Source: an uncultured bacterium | Lineage (GTDB): Bacteria > Verrucomicrobiota > Lentisphaeria > Oligosphaerales > Oligosphaeraceae | Assembly: GCA_902776645.1 (NCBI GenBank) | Contig: CACYQT010000001.1 | Span: 1 to 64,000, forward strand | Length of the DNA: 64,000 bases | Reading direction: 5' to 3' | Shown here: in pieces, positions 1 through 6,783 of the stretch | Layout: each line of letters starts with the position of its first letter | Numbering within the stretch: position 1 is the first letter of the stretch | Translations under genes and position numbers: made by a program | The notes under the pieces: model-generated | What the model was told of the DNA's origin: nothing | Databases searched by the model: none | What the model saw: only the letters and a program-made list of their open reading frames with translations

Positions 1-134
1 ATGCCCATGCCGCCGCCGAAGCCGCGGCCCATCCCGCCGCCAGGCCCGCCGGGCGGCGGGCCGTCCGGTCGTTTCTGTCCGAAGAAACCGCGTAGTTTTC
101 TGTATTCCTTGTAGCGTGATTTACTGGATTGCAT
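1..134 (-). CDS. Partial gene, Gly/Pro/Met-rich N-terminus, function unknown
   Basis: An open frame starts with ATG at 134 (minus strand) and runs off the window edge after about 44 codons. The visible part begins MQSSKSRYKEYRK, a short basic segment, and then becomes very rich in Gly, Pro and Met (residues about 24-44). It starts 4 bases after the TGA of the upstream glycosidase gene, so it is probably the next gene of the same minus-strand operon. Basic starts followed by Gly/Pro-rich linkers occur on some ABC exporters and RNA-binding proteins, but the fragment is too short to assign. The existence of the gene is likely; its function is unknown. Confidence 0.5.
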   Translation of the reverse strand, partial: MQSSKSRYKEYRKLRGFFGQKRPDGPPPGGPGGGMGRGFGGGMG

Positions 135-138
135 GGCG

Positions 139-1359
139 TCACCGTTTTTTGTCTTTGTCTGAAAGCGGCCTGGCGTCGTTGAATTCTTTGATGTATTTCG
201 CGAAATCGTTGGGTTCGTGCTTCGGGAAGATCGCCCCGTAGCTGAAGATGGCGTAGCCGCCGGACGGATAGTCGTCGATCATCTTCAGCTGCGCCTTCAG
301 CATGTCGAGATCGTAGTTCTTCCACGCCTTGTTCGGCCAGATGCCGACGACGATACGGCCCTTTTTCGGGCGGTTCTGATTGCTGAAAAATGATTTCATG
401 CGCGTTTCAAAACGTTCCATGTTGTTATCGTAAAGCATTGGGACGACGTCATCGACAAGATCCTTGTCCGGCCATTCGAACCAACGCTGGCCCATGGCGT
501 TGACGGCCGTCCAGTATCCCGCGAACGTCGCGGCGGAGATGTTCGTCTTCCGGTTGGTCTTGCGGATGGCGGCGCGGAACTCGCCCAGCAGGCGTTCGAC
601 GTTGTTGCAACGCCATCTGCGCCACCGCGTGATGCTTCTGGACGGTGTCATGTCATGGTTGCGGTTCGCGAAATCCTTCAAGGAGGCCTCGTCATAGGAG
701 AAGTCGCCCGCGTCGGAAGGATAGCGGATGTAGTCGTAGTGGAGACCGTCCAGATCCGGATATCTCTTGACGAGCTCCGTCAGCACGGATGTGAGATATT
801 GCCTTACCTCCGGCAGGATGGGATTGATGCAAGCGTAGAAATGGTCGACGGCCGGATCCATCCGGCGCCCTTTCTTGTTGACCATCAGCCATTCGGGATG
901 CTTGACGAAGACGTGGTTGGAACTGGCCGGCGGCGGCGTGCGGCGCTGCCATACGGGCATGATGTTGACATAGGCCTCCACCCGCAGGCCTTTCTCGTGG
1001 GCGGCTTCGATGGCGACGGCCAGCGGATCCCAGCCGGGATCCTTTCCGATCATGTCGAGCTGCCCTTTATGCAGTTCGATGGCCCACGGGTCGATGCTGG
1101 ACTTGTAGAACGTCGTGGCCTCGCCGCGGACTTGCAAATATATGGTGTCCAAGCCGATGGACTTCGCGTTATCCATGATTTTCCGCATCGTCTCGGGCGA
1201 ATTGTACTCCCAGCGGGTCACCCAGACGGCGCGCGTCTGCGGCGGCCGCGCGACAGCGTCCGACGTTTCTTTGGATTTGCCACGATGGAAACAGGCGAAG
1301 AAGCACACGATGACGATGAGAAACAGGATGAACGAGCAGGTTAGAAGATACTTTACCAT
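139..1359 (-). CDS. GHL10-type glycosyl hydrolase-like protein, membrane-anchored or secreted
   Basis: 406 residues. Residues 1-25 form a hydrophobic signal or anchor segment (KYLLTCSFILFLIVIVCFF), so the enzyme should act outside the cytoplasmic membrane. The rest resembles the GHL10/YngK family (PF02638), a TIM-barrel glycosidase-like fold. It opens with RAVWVTRWEY, followed by IYLQVRGEATTFY and DPLAVAIEAAHEKGLRVEAY, then HYDYIRYP around residue 213, the strand that carries acidic residues in these barrels. Its start overlaps the end of the lipoprotein gene by 7 bases (ATG at 1359, TAA at 1355-1353), so the two are translationally coupled. The substrate cannot be read from sequence; peptidoglycan- or polysaccharide-derived sugars are the usual guess for this family. 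Confidence 0.82.
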   Translation of the reverse strand: MVKYLLTCSFILFLIVIVCFFACFHRGKSKETSDAVARPPQTRAVWVTRWEYNSPETMRKIMDNAKSIGLDTIYLQVRGEATTFYKSSIDPWAIELHKGQLDMIGKDPGWDPLAVAIEAAHEKGLRVEAYVNIMPVWQRRTPPPASSNHVFVKHPEWLMVNKKGRRMDPAVDHFYACINPILPEVRQYLTSVLTELVKRYPDLDGLHYDYIRYPSDAGDFSYDEASLKDFANRNHDMTPSRSITRWRRWRCNNVERLLGEFRAAIRKTNRKTNISAATFAGYWTAVNAMGQRWFEWPDKDLVDDVVPMLYDNNMERFETRMKSFFSNQNRPKKGRIVVGIWPNKAWKNYDLDMLKAQLKMIDDYPSGGYAIFSYGAIFPKHEPNDFAKYIKEFNDARPLSDKDKKR

Positions 1360-1967
1360 TCGACGTACACGGGAGGCAGGGTTTTGAAAATTGGCGCGGC
1401 GGCGTTGTCGGCGCTGAAACGCCAGATGGCGCTGCGCGGGGTTCGTTTATGTCCGATTGTGTTTTTGATTGCGGAGGGGACCTGCAGTTCGCAGGAGAGC
1501 TTGAGGCCTTTGCAAAGGCCGGCGATTTGCGCAATCTCTTCATCCGAAGCGTCTTCCGGCGGCGCGGGGAATTTCAGCTCCAGCCTGTTCGGCGTGTTTT
1601 CGGCCGCTTTCGTGAAGGCGATGGACGGGAAGCAGTCCGTCTTGAGAGCTTTTTCCAAATTGCGCGTCAGGACGATGATCTGGATCATCGTGCGGTTGTT
1701 TTTGGTCGTCCTCTTGTAGCCGCGCAGTTCGATGCCGTCCTGCGGGCGGTTGTAGAATTTCTTGACGGCGGCTTCGCTGAGGAAGCTGTTGTCGGCGGGC
1801 GTCAGGGCGGCGAAATAGCCTTCGACGACGGGCAGGTTTTCGTTGGGGAAGTCGTAGATGTAGGTGAAGACGGCGGAACCGTCCGCGGCGACCACGATTT
1901 TCTGCTCAAGCTCGAGGCAGCCCGTGAGAAGCAGGGCCAGCATGATGATGAATGGTAGTTTCGACAT
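1353..1967 (-). CDS. Small secreted lipoprotein, unknown function
   Basis: 204 residues. I chose the ATG at 1967 because it gives a clean lipoprotein signal peptide, MSKLPFIIMLALLLTGC, with lipobox LTGC and the lipidated Cys at residue 17; the longer upstream reading adds an unlikely leader. The mature part begins LELEQKIVVAADGSAVFTYI, a beta-rich opening typical of envelope lipoproteins of unknown function in this group of bacteria. It is first in a minus-strand operon with the GHL10-type gene (7-base overlap) and diverges from mnmA across an 85-bp gap. Export and lipidation are well supported; no enzymatic motif is visible. Confidence 0.75.
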   Translation of the reverse strand: MSKLPFIIMLALLLTGCLELEQKIVVAADGSAVFTYIYDFPNENLPVVEGYFAALTPADNSFLSEAAVKKFYNRPQDGIELRGYKRTTKNNRTMIQIIVLTRNLEKALKTDCFPSIAFTKAAENTPNRLELKFPAPPEDASDEEIAQIAGLCKGLKLSCELQVPSAIKNTIGHKRTPRSAIWRFSADNAAAPIFKTLPPVYVEW

Positions 1968-2052
1968 TATATTATATGGTTGGAAATGGACGACAGGCGG
2001 CATTTTAGGCTGAAACAGCCGTTTAAGATAACTCCATAATGGCGATTGCGCA

Positions 2053-3081
2053 ATGAAAAAGGCGAGAAAAGAGCAAAAGGTCGGCATCGGGCTGTCCGGC
2101 GGGACGGACAGCACGGCGGCGGCGATGCTTCTTCTGGAAGACGGATACGACGTCGTCGGCTACACGATGCTGACGACGGACGACAGCGCGGCCGTCGCCG
2201 CGAAGGCGGCGGCCGTGGCGGCCAAACTGGGCATCGAACATCGGACGGTTGATTTGCGTGAATCGTTCACATGCAACGTCTTGGATGCGCTGGTGGAGGG
2301 CTACGCCAACGGATTGACGCCCTCCCCCTGCGTCCTCTGCAATCGCAAGCTGAAGTTCGGCGCGCTACGGGAGCGGATGCTCGCCGACGGCTGCGATTTC
2401 GCGGCGACGGGCCATTACGCGCGTCTGACGCGCGACGACGACGGCCGCATCCAATTGCGGCGCGGCTTCGACAAAACGAAAGACCAGAGCTATTTTCTGG
2501 CGCAGCTGACCGCCCAACAGCTTGAAACCGTTCTCTTTCCGCTTGGCGACCGGCAGAAGAGCGAATTGAAGGAAATGGTCAAAAGCCTCGGTCTCGTCCC
2601 GAAGGAGGAGGCGGAAAGCCAGGACCTTTGCTTCGTGCCGAACGGCGGCATCGGCGATTTCGTGGCGGAGCGCCGCCCCGCCCTGCGGCGATGCGGCTGG
2701 ATCGTCGACACAAATGGCAAACGGCTTGGCCGCCATGACGGCGCGTTCCAGTACACGCCCGGCCAGCGGCGCGGGCTCGGTCTGGGCGGCGGCCCATGGT
2801 TCGTCATGCGGACGGACATGGCGACGAACACAGTGGTCGTCGCCCATCGCGAAGAGCTTGGCGTCAAGACACTTCGCGTGAACGGCATGAACTGGCTGAC
2901 AGAGCCGCGATGGCCCGTGGCGTGCGTCGCGCAGGTCCGTTATCTGATGAAGCCGCGCGAAGCGACGGTCCATCCGGACGGCACGGTGGCGTTCACGGAG
3001 CCGCTGGAGGCGGCTCCGCCCGGCCAGCTGTGCGTCTTCTACGACGGCGACCAAGTGCTTGGAAGCGGGTGGATTGCCTAA
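2053..3081 (+). CDS. mnmA: tRNA-specific 2-thiouridylase MnmA
   Basis: 342 residues, slightly short for the family (about 350-370). MnmA activates U34 of tRNA-Lys, -Glu and -Gln with ATP and transfers sulfur to C2; it is cytoplasmic. The PP-loop is near the start (GLSGGTDSTAA, residues about 12-22; most homologues have SGGVDS). The first catalytic Cys is in SPCVLCNRKLKFG, the second in AESQDLCFVPNG, and TGHYARL and KDQSYFLA match conserved blocks. The gene is monocistronic in appearance. Its TAA stop lies inside a hairpin (3077-3093) that begins a block of 7-mer repeats. Confidence 0.96.
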   Translation: MKKARKEQKVGIGLSGGTDSTAAAMLLLEDGYDVVGYTMLTTDDSAAVAAKAAAVAAKLGIEHRTVDLRESFTCNVLDALVEGYANGLTPSPCVLCNRKLKFGALRERMLADGCDFAATGHYARLTRDDDGRIQLRRGFDKTKDQSYFLAQLTAQQLETVLFPLGDRQKSELKEMVKSLGLVPKEEAESQDLCFVPNGGIGDFVAERRPALRRCGWIVDTNGKRLGRHDGAFQYTPGQRRGLGLGGGPWFVMRTDMATNTVVVAHREELGVKTLRVNGMNWLTEPRWPVACVAQVRYLMKPREATVHPDGTVAFTEPLEAAPPGQLCVFYDGDQVLGSGWIA

Positions 3082-3093
3082 GCTTCGCTTAGG
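3077..3093. terminator. Hairpin spanning the mnmA stop codon
   Basis: CCTAAGC-TTC-GCTTAGG is a perfect 7-bp stem with a 3-base loop. It contains the mnmA stop codon and has no U-tract, so it would be at best a weak terminator. It uses the same AAGCTTA core as the repeats that follow, so it may simply be part of the repeat block. Confidence 0.45.
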
Positions 3094-3188
3094 AGCTAAA
3101 AGCCTAAAGCTTAAAGCTTAAAGCGAAAGACAAAAGCCGAGGAGCTAAAAGCTAAAGGCTAAAAGCTAAAGGCTAAAAGCTAAAGGCA
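3094..3188. repeat. Tandem 7-mer repeats (AAAGCTT / TAAAAGC / TAAAGGC)
   Basis: The gap between mnmA and the convergent ATPase gene is filled with 7-base units. AAAGCTT repeats come first (about 3104-3125). TAAAAGC alternating with TAAAGGC follows, three of each, to 3187. The same family occurs at 12196-12214, 22091-22133 and 32154-32186. This is the layout of short tandemly repeated repetitive sequences. Confidence 0.85.
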
Positions 3189-3201
3189 GGAGACGAGGCT
3201 T

Positions 3202-4404
3202 TCAGTACAGCAAGCCGAACATCCAGAGCGGAATCCGGTTGGTCAATCCGACATCCATGTCGTCAACGGCAAGATAGCTCTGCGGAAGATCTTTGATCTG
3301 GTCGAATGTCTTGCCTTTGCCGCCCACTTCGAACAAATACTGATCGTCGACAAGAAAATCGCCCTTCTGAGGCATCTTGACATCGTGCGCCACGATCATC
3401 TGGCTCAGGAAGAACGTCTCGCGTTCATTTCCTTTCTCGACGACGGGGCACAAAACATGCATCAGATTCGTGTTATTGAGCAAGATCTTGCCGGGCTTGT
3501 AAAGGTATTTGTAGCTTTTGGCCTTCGCCGTCAGAAGCGTCAGAATCTGCGCCCTGTCAAGCGAGTAAAGCATGCGGAGCCCCAATTCATTGTTGGTGGA
3601 GAGCTGCTTCCATAATTCGGACATGTTGGGTTCGAAAGGCACATGTTCGCAGATGATCATCAGCAGTCTTTTGATTTTCTGCACCGTGTCGAAAGACACG
3701 TTTTCAACGGCTGGAACATCCGTGTCCATGACCACGGACAGGACTTCACGAAGACGCATGTGGAAATCGTCGCCGACCTCACGGTAGAACGGATAGTAGC
3801 CATGATCCAGATAGGATTCGAACACAGGCGCTATTTTTATATCCTTCATCATTTGCATGGCGTATCTTACATGGTCATGCAACAGCTCGTCCATGGACAG
3901 GGGGGAGAAGTCGACGGCGTTTTCAAAGGCCAGATATTCACGGAACGACATCCCATACAGCATGTAGAGGGTCTGACGGCGGGACAAGTCGACTTTCGCG
4001 TTGTCCATGGCAAGCAACGAACTGCTTGTATAGACAATGCCCATGTCCGGATAACTGTCGTAGATGTTTTTCAGCGTTTCCGACCATTCCCTGTAGCGAT
4101 GCACTTCGTCAAGATACAGCCTGGTGATGCCATGGCGGTCCGCCCAGTCGACAAGATCCATCAGTTTATGCGTCGTAAACCAAAGGTCGTCGAGCGAAAC
4201 ATAGAGCGTCTGGTCCAAGTCCTTGTAATTGTCCAGGATATGTTGCAGCAACAGGGTGGTCTTGCCAACGCCTCTGGCTCCTTTGATGCCGATCATTCTG
4301 GCATTCCAGTTGATTTTTGAGTACAGATAACGTTTGAAGTCCAGGCTAATTTTGGCTATCTTGCGATGATAATTATCATAAAGTTGTTGAATCTCAATAT
4401 CTTC
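3202..4404 (-). CDS. AAA-family ATPase with DUF4143-like C-terminus
   Basis: 400 residues. The ATG at 4404 is preceded by an AGGGGGA ribosome binding site; an ATG at 4446 in the same frame lacks one and falls at the edge of the repeat array. The N-terminal half is an AAA_14-type ATPase with Walker A GARGVGKTTLL (about residues 41-51), Walker B RLYLDEVH, and a sensor-like VYTSSSLLAM. The C-terminus (GDFLVDDQYLFEVGGKGKTF) resembles the PDDEXK-like DUF4143 region. Such proteins are common, often multicopy, in gut anaerobes; their role is not settled. Codon use is more AT-rich than its neighbours, which suggests transfer. Upstream lies a 32-bp-period palindromic array (4446-4567), a likely control region. 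Confidence 0.85.
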   Translation of the reverse strand, partial: EDIEIQQLYDNYHRKIAKISLDFKRYLYSKINWNARMIGIKGARGVGKTTLLLQHILDNYKDLDQTLYVSLDDLWFTTHKLMDLVDWADRHGITRLYLDEVHRYREWSETLKNIYDSYPDMGIVYTSSSLLAMDNAKVDLSRRQTLYMLYGMSFREYLAFENAVDFSPLSMDELLHDHVRYAMQMMKDIKIAPVFESYLDHGYYPFYREVGDDFHMRLREVLSVVMDTDVPAVENVSFDTVQKIKRLLMIICEHVPFEPNMSELWKQLSTNNELGLRMLYSLDRAQILTLLTAKAKSYKYLYKPGKILLNNTNLMHVLCPVVEKGNERETFFLSQMIVAHDVKMPQKGDFLVDDQYLFEVGGKGKTFDQIKDLPQSYLAVDDMDVGLTNRIPLWMFGLLY

Positions 4405-4445
4405 CATAATAATCCCCCTGATGATGCAAGCAGACGGAAAGGGCA

Positions 4446-4567
4446 TTTTTATCGTTTCAACTATAATTTATTCCAGATTTTTATAGTTTCAACCGTAAAA
4501 ATTTCCAAATTTTTATAGTTTCAACCGTAAAAATTTCAAGATTTTTATAGTTTCAACTGTAAAAATG
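4446..4567. promoter_or_regulatory. Four-copy 32-bp phased palindromic array upstream of the ATPase gene
   Basis: Four direct copies begin at exactly 4446, 4478, 4510 and 4542. Each has the core TTTTTATAGTTTCAACYRTAA, a near-palindrome around TATAGTT-TC-AACTATA. The 32-bp spacing is about three helical turns, so the cores lie on the same DNA face. The array sits just upstream of the minus-strand ATPase start, as expected for operator sites or an iteron-like protein-binding array. Confidence 0.7.
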
Positions 4568-4622
4568 GTCATTTAGGCGCATGAAATTCCGTCATGGGGC
4601 CACGCGGAAGCGTGTTTTCTTC

Positions 4623-4650
4623 AAAAAATCACTCCTGCTTTTTCAGGAGT
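4623..4650 (-). terminator. Rho-independent terminator of the purine nucleoside phosphorylase gene
   Basis: On the minus strand ACTCCTG-AAAAAG-CAGGAGT forms a perfect 7-bp stem, followed two bases later by a run of six T. The stem includes the last codons and stop of the phosphorylase gene. Confidence 0.75.
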
Positions 4651-5582
4651 TTCAGTTTGGGGGGCTTGCCAGAAGGGCGGCAGAAGTCGTTGAACAGGAT
4701 GTCCTCCGCGTCGGACGACGGGAGGACGGGCGATTTGACGACCGCCTCCAGGCGGTCGATCTCCTGCAAGGCGGGGCGGAAGGCCCGCATGAATTCGGAC
4801 GAACAGAAGTTGCAGTTGTCCAAGATGTTGCGTCGATGCAACGGCCGCGACGTGGCGATTGGCGCGGATTCCGCGACAAGCGCGAAGGCGGATACGTTGC
4901 ATTCCAAGGCGTGCGCCATGATGATCTCCATGACCAGATCGTGTCCGACGATGTCCGCACCGGACTGCCGCGACGCCTCCGCCTCCGCGACCGTGCAGAA
5001 CTGCGAGCCCGGGCGGGACATGTAGACGCAGAGCCGCGGATCGATGCCGCGTTCCGCGAAGGCGTTGACGAATTCGGAGTTCTGATGCTGCGAAAGGGCG
5101 TCCATCATGTCCGGAAACGGCGTGTTGAGAAGATGATGGAGGCCGTCCAGCGGCGACACGCCATGGCCGTTGATGTAGTCCGTCAGCAACGTCCATGTTC
5201 CAGGCTTCAGCTCCGTGCGGAGGCTGAGGGCGCCTTCGATGAAGACATGGCGACGGATGCCGAGCTTCCACGCCGTGCAGATCGGAAAGACGCAGGGATA
5301 TGTCCCAAGTCCTTCATAGAGATGGCGATGGCCACGCAATGCAAGAACGGGAACGCCCATGCACAGGCCGTAGAGGAGCGATGGATGCTCGAAATCCGGA
5401 TTGTGGTAGTCCGGCATGTTCGGAAGTTTCGACAGTTCAAGAGATTGCGGTTCCTCGTCGAATAGCAGGTCCGCCGCGAAGCCTGTGCCGAACTGGACGA
5501 AAAACGACGGAATTGTCCAATTTTGGAAATGGCTTTCAATCAACTCGACGGCTTTTTCAAGTTTTTCGGAAATGGTTCGCAT
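4629..5582 (-). CDS. punA: Purine nucleoside phosphorylase (PunA type)
   Basis: 317 residues, longer than the usual 270-290. The enzyme splits inosine or guanosine with phosphate to the free base and ribose-1-phosphate in the cytoplasm. The nucleoside-binding block VPVLALRGHRHLYEGLG (about residues 78-94) is the family signature (GRxHxYEG). The block VAEAEASRQSGADIVGHDLV, with its conserved Glu, corresponds to the base-recognition region, here less canonical than in E. coli XapA. The start at 5582 omits a poor, repeat-derived extension upstream. The extra length lies mostly at the C-terminus (NFCSSEFMRAF onward). It follows etfA on the same strand across a 49-bp spacer containing CTAG repeats. 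Confidence 0.85.
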   Translation of the reverse strand: MRTISEKLEKAVELIESHFQNWTIPSFFVQFGTGFAADLLFDEEPQSLELSKLPNMPDYHNPDFEHPSLLYGLCMGVPVLALRGHRHLYEGLGTYPCVFPICTAWKLGIRRHVFIEGALSLRTELKPGTWTLLTDYINGHGVSPLDGLHHLLNTPFPDMMDALSQHQNSEFVNAFAERGIDPRLCVYMSRPGSQFCTVAEAEASRQSGADIVGHDLVMEIIMAHALECNVSAFALVAESAPIATSRPLHRRNILDNCNFCSSEFMRAFRPALQEIDRLEAVVKSPVLPSSDAEDILFNDFCRPSGKPPKLKLLKKQE

Positions 5583-5603
5583 GGAGGGAGTTTTTGTGAA
5601 AAT

Positions 5604-5636
5604 GCTAGAAGCTCTAGATATTCTAGAAGCGCTAGT
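5604..5636. repeat. Short CTAGAA-type repeat between etfA and punA
   Basis: Four spaced CTAG cores (GCTAGAAG, CTCTAGAT, TTCTAGAAG, GCTAG). This is the same family as at 9203-9234, 15342-15370, 22132-22230 and 39473-39516. It overlaps the TAG stop of etfA (5634-5632). Confidence 0.65.
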
Positions 5637-6603
5637 TCTTTTTGATTTTTGATATAACTGCGGGTAATAATGCAAACAAATCCGCCTGGACGGCGACGTC
5701 CGCCTGCTGCATCATGAAGCAGTCGGAATCCTTGTTGATGGCGATGATCTTCTTCGCATTGCTCATGCCGACCCAGTGCTGAATGGCGCCCGAAACGCCG
5801 ACGGCGACGTAAATGTCTGGCTGGACGGTCGTTCCGGTCTGGCCGACTTGGCAGGAATACGGCAGCCAGCCGGCATCGACGACGGGACGGCTGGCGGCCA
5901 GCGTCGCTCCCGCCGCCGCCGCGAAATCGCGGACGAGCTTGACGCCGTCCGGCCCGCATCCGTATCCAGCCGTGACAATGACTTTCGCATTGCGCAAGTC
6001 ATTGTCGGATTCTGGCTTCGGGATGAAATCAAGCCAGTCGAAACTGCCCTTCAGTTCGTCTTCCGACGGCGCCACATGGATGATTTCAGGCTCTTCTACC
6101 ATCGTAAACGGCGTGACTTTCATGACTTGCGGACGGACCGTCGCCATTTGCGGACGGTGTTCGGCCGTTTTGATCGTGGCGAACAGATTGCCGCCGAAGG
6201 CGGGGCGCGTCTGGAGGAGGAGGCCCTTTTCAGGCTCGATGGCCAGCTGCGTGCAGTCGGCCGTCAGGCCCGTATGGAGCTTGACGGCGCAGCGCGGCAG
6301 GAGGGCGCGGCCGACGGCGGTCGCGCCGCCCAGCAGGATGTCCGGATTGTATTTCCGGACAAGATTCGTGAGAATCGCCTCGTAGCGGCAGTCGTCGTAG
6401 TTTTCAAGCAGCGGATGGTCCGCGGCGATGATCTGCGCGGCGCCAACGGCGGCGGCTTCGCGGATGGCGGCGTCCAAATCATGCCCGATCAGGACGGCGG
6501 TCACCTTCGCGTCCGCCGCCAGCCCGCGTGCGCAGGATATCAGTTCAAGCGCCACCTGCGACAGGCGGCGGCGTGACAATTCGGCGAAAATCCAGATTTT
6601 CAT
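5632..6603 (-). CDS. etfA: Electron transfer flavoprotein, alpha subunit
   Basis: 323 residues, normal length. EtfA carries FAD and, with EtfB, passes electrons between acyl-CoA or other dehydrogenases and quinone or ferredoxin pools. The N-terminal domain (MKIWIFAELSRR) is the nucleotide-binding-like fold. The C-terminal FAD domain contains ASRPVVDAGWLPYSCQVGQ and TGTTVQPDIYVAVGVSGAIQ, the hallmark of the family, then NKDSDCFMMQQADVAVQADL. No etfB lies on either side: upstream is a 180-bp gap and the divergent HEAT lipoprotein, downstream is punA. The partner must be elsewhere. Identity is certain; the electron donor is not. Confidence 0.95.
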   Translation of the reverse strand: MKIWIFAELSRRRLSQVALELISCARGLAADAKVTAVLIGHDLDAAIREAAAVGAAQIIAADHPLLENYDDCRYEAILTNLVRKYNPDILLGGATAVGRALLPRCAVKLHTGLTADCTQLAIEPEKGLLLQTRPAFGGNLFATIKTAEHRPQMATVRPQVMKVTPFTMVEEPEIIHVAPSEDELKGSFDWLDFIPKPESDNDLRNAKVIVTAGYGCGPDGVKLVRDFAAAAGATLAASRPVVDAGWLPYSCQVGQTGTTVQPDIYVAVGVSGAIQHWVGMSNAKKIIAINKDSDCFMMQQADVAVQADLFALLPAVISKIKKN

Positions 6604-6648
6604 AGTCGGAACGGAAATAAAAAAAAATCAATATTTTGACGGCAGTTC

Positions 6649-6676
6649 TTGAAAGATAAACCAAAAAACCTATAAT
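6649..6676 (+). promoter_or_regulatory. Sigma-70-type promoter for the HEAT lipoprotein gene
   Basis: TTGAAA (6649-6654), a 16-bp spacer, then a consensus TATAAT (6671-6676). The same pair with the same spacer occurs at 16534-16561. Transcription would begin near 6683, giving a leader of about 100 bases. Confidence 0.75.
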
Positions 6677-6698
6677 ACTAATTTATACAAAAGGAATC

Positions 6699-6721
6699 GT
6701 CCGATTTTCCGCAAATCGGAC
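6699..6721. promoter_or_regulatory. Perfect inverted repeat in the leader of the HEAT lipoprotein gene
   Basis: GTCCGATTT-TCCGC-AAATCGGAC is a 9-bp perfect stem with a 5-base loop, about 16 bases after the predicted transcription start. It has no U-tract, so it is more likely an operator or a 5' stabilising hairpin than a terminator. Confidence 0.5.
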
Positions 6722-6783
6722 TTGTATGATTATATAATGAATTAAGAAGATAGAAAGCAAACAGAGAAAACGCAGGAGCAGAC

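Noticed and set aside
655-1344. Plus-strand reading frame opposite the GHL10-type gene
   Set aside because: Long opposite-strand frames are common here because of the high GC content. This one has no recognisable domain and no ribosome binding site, while the minus-strand frame is clearly a protein family member.
4405-4446. Longer ATPase start at 4446
   Set aside because: It has no ribosome binding site and begins at the repeat array, whereas the ATG at 4404 has AGGGGGA correctly spaced.
6699-6721. Rho-independent terminator
   Set aside because: The hairpin lies downstream of a strong promoter and upstream of the gene it serves, and no U-run follows.
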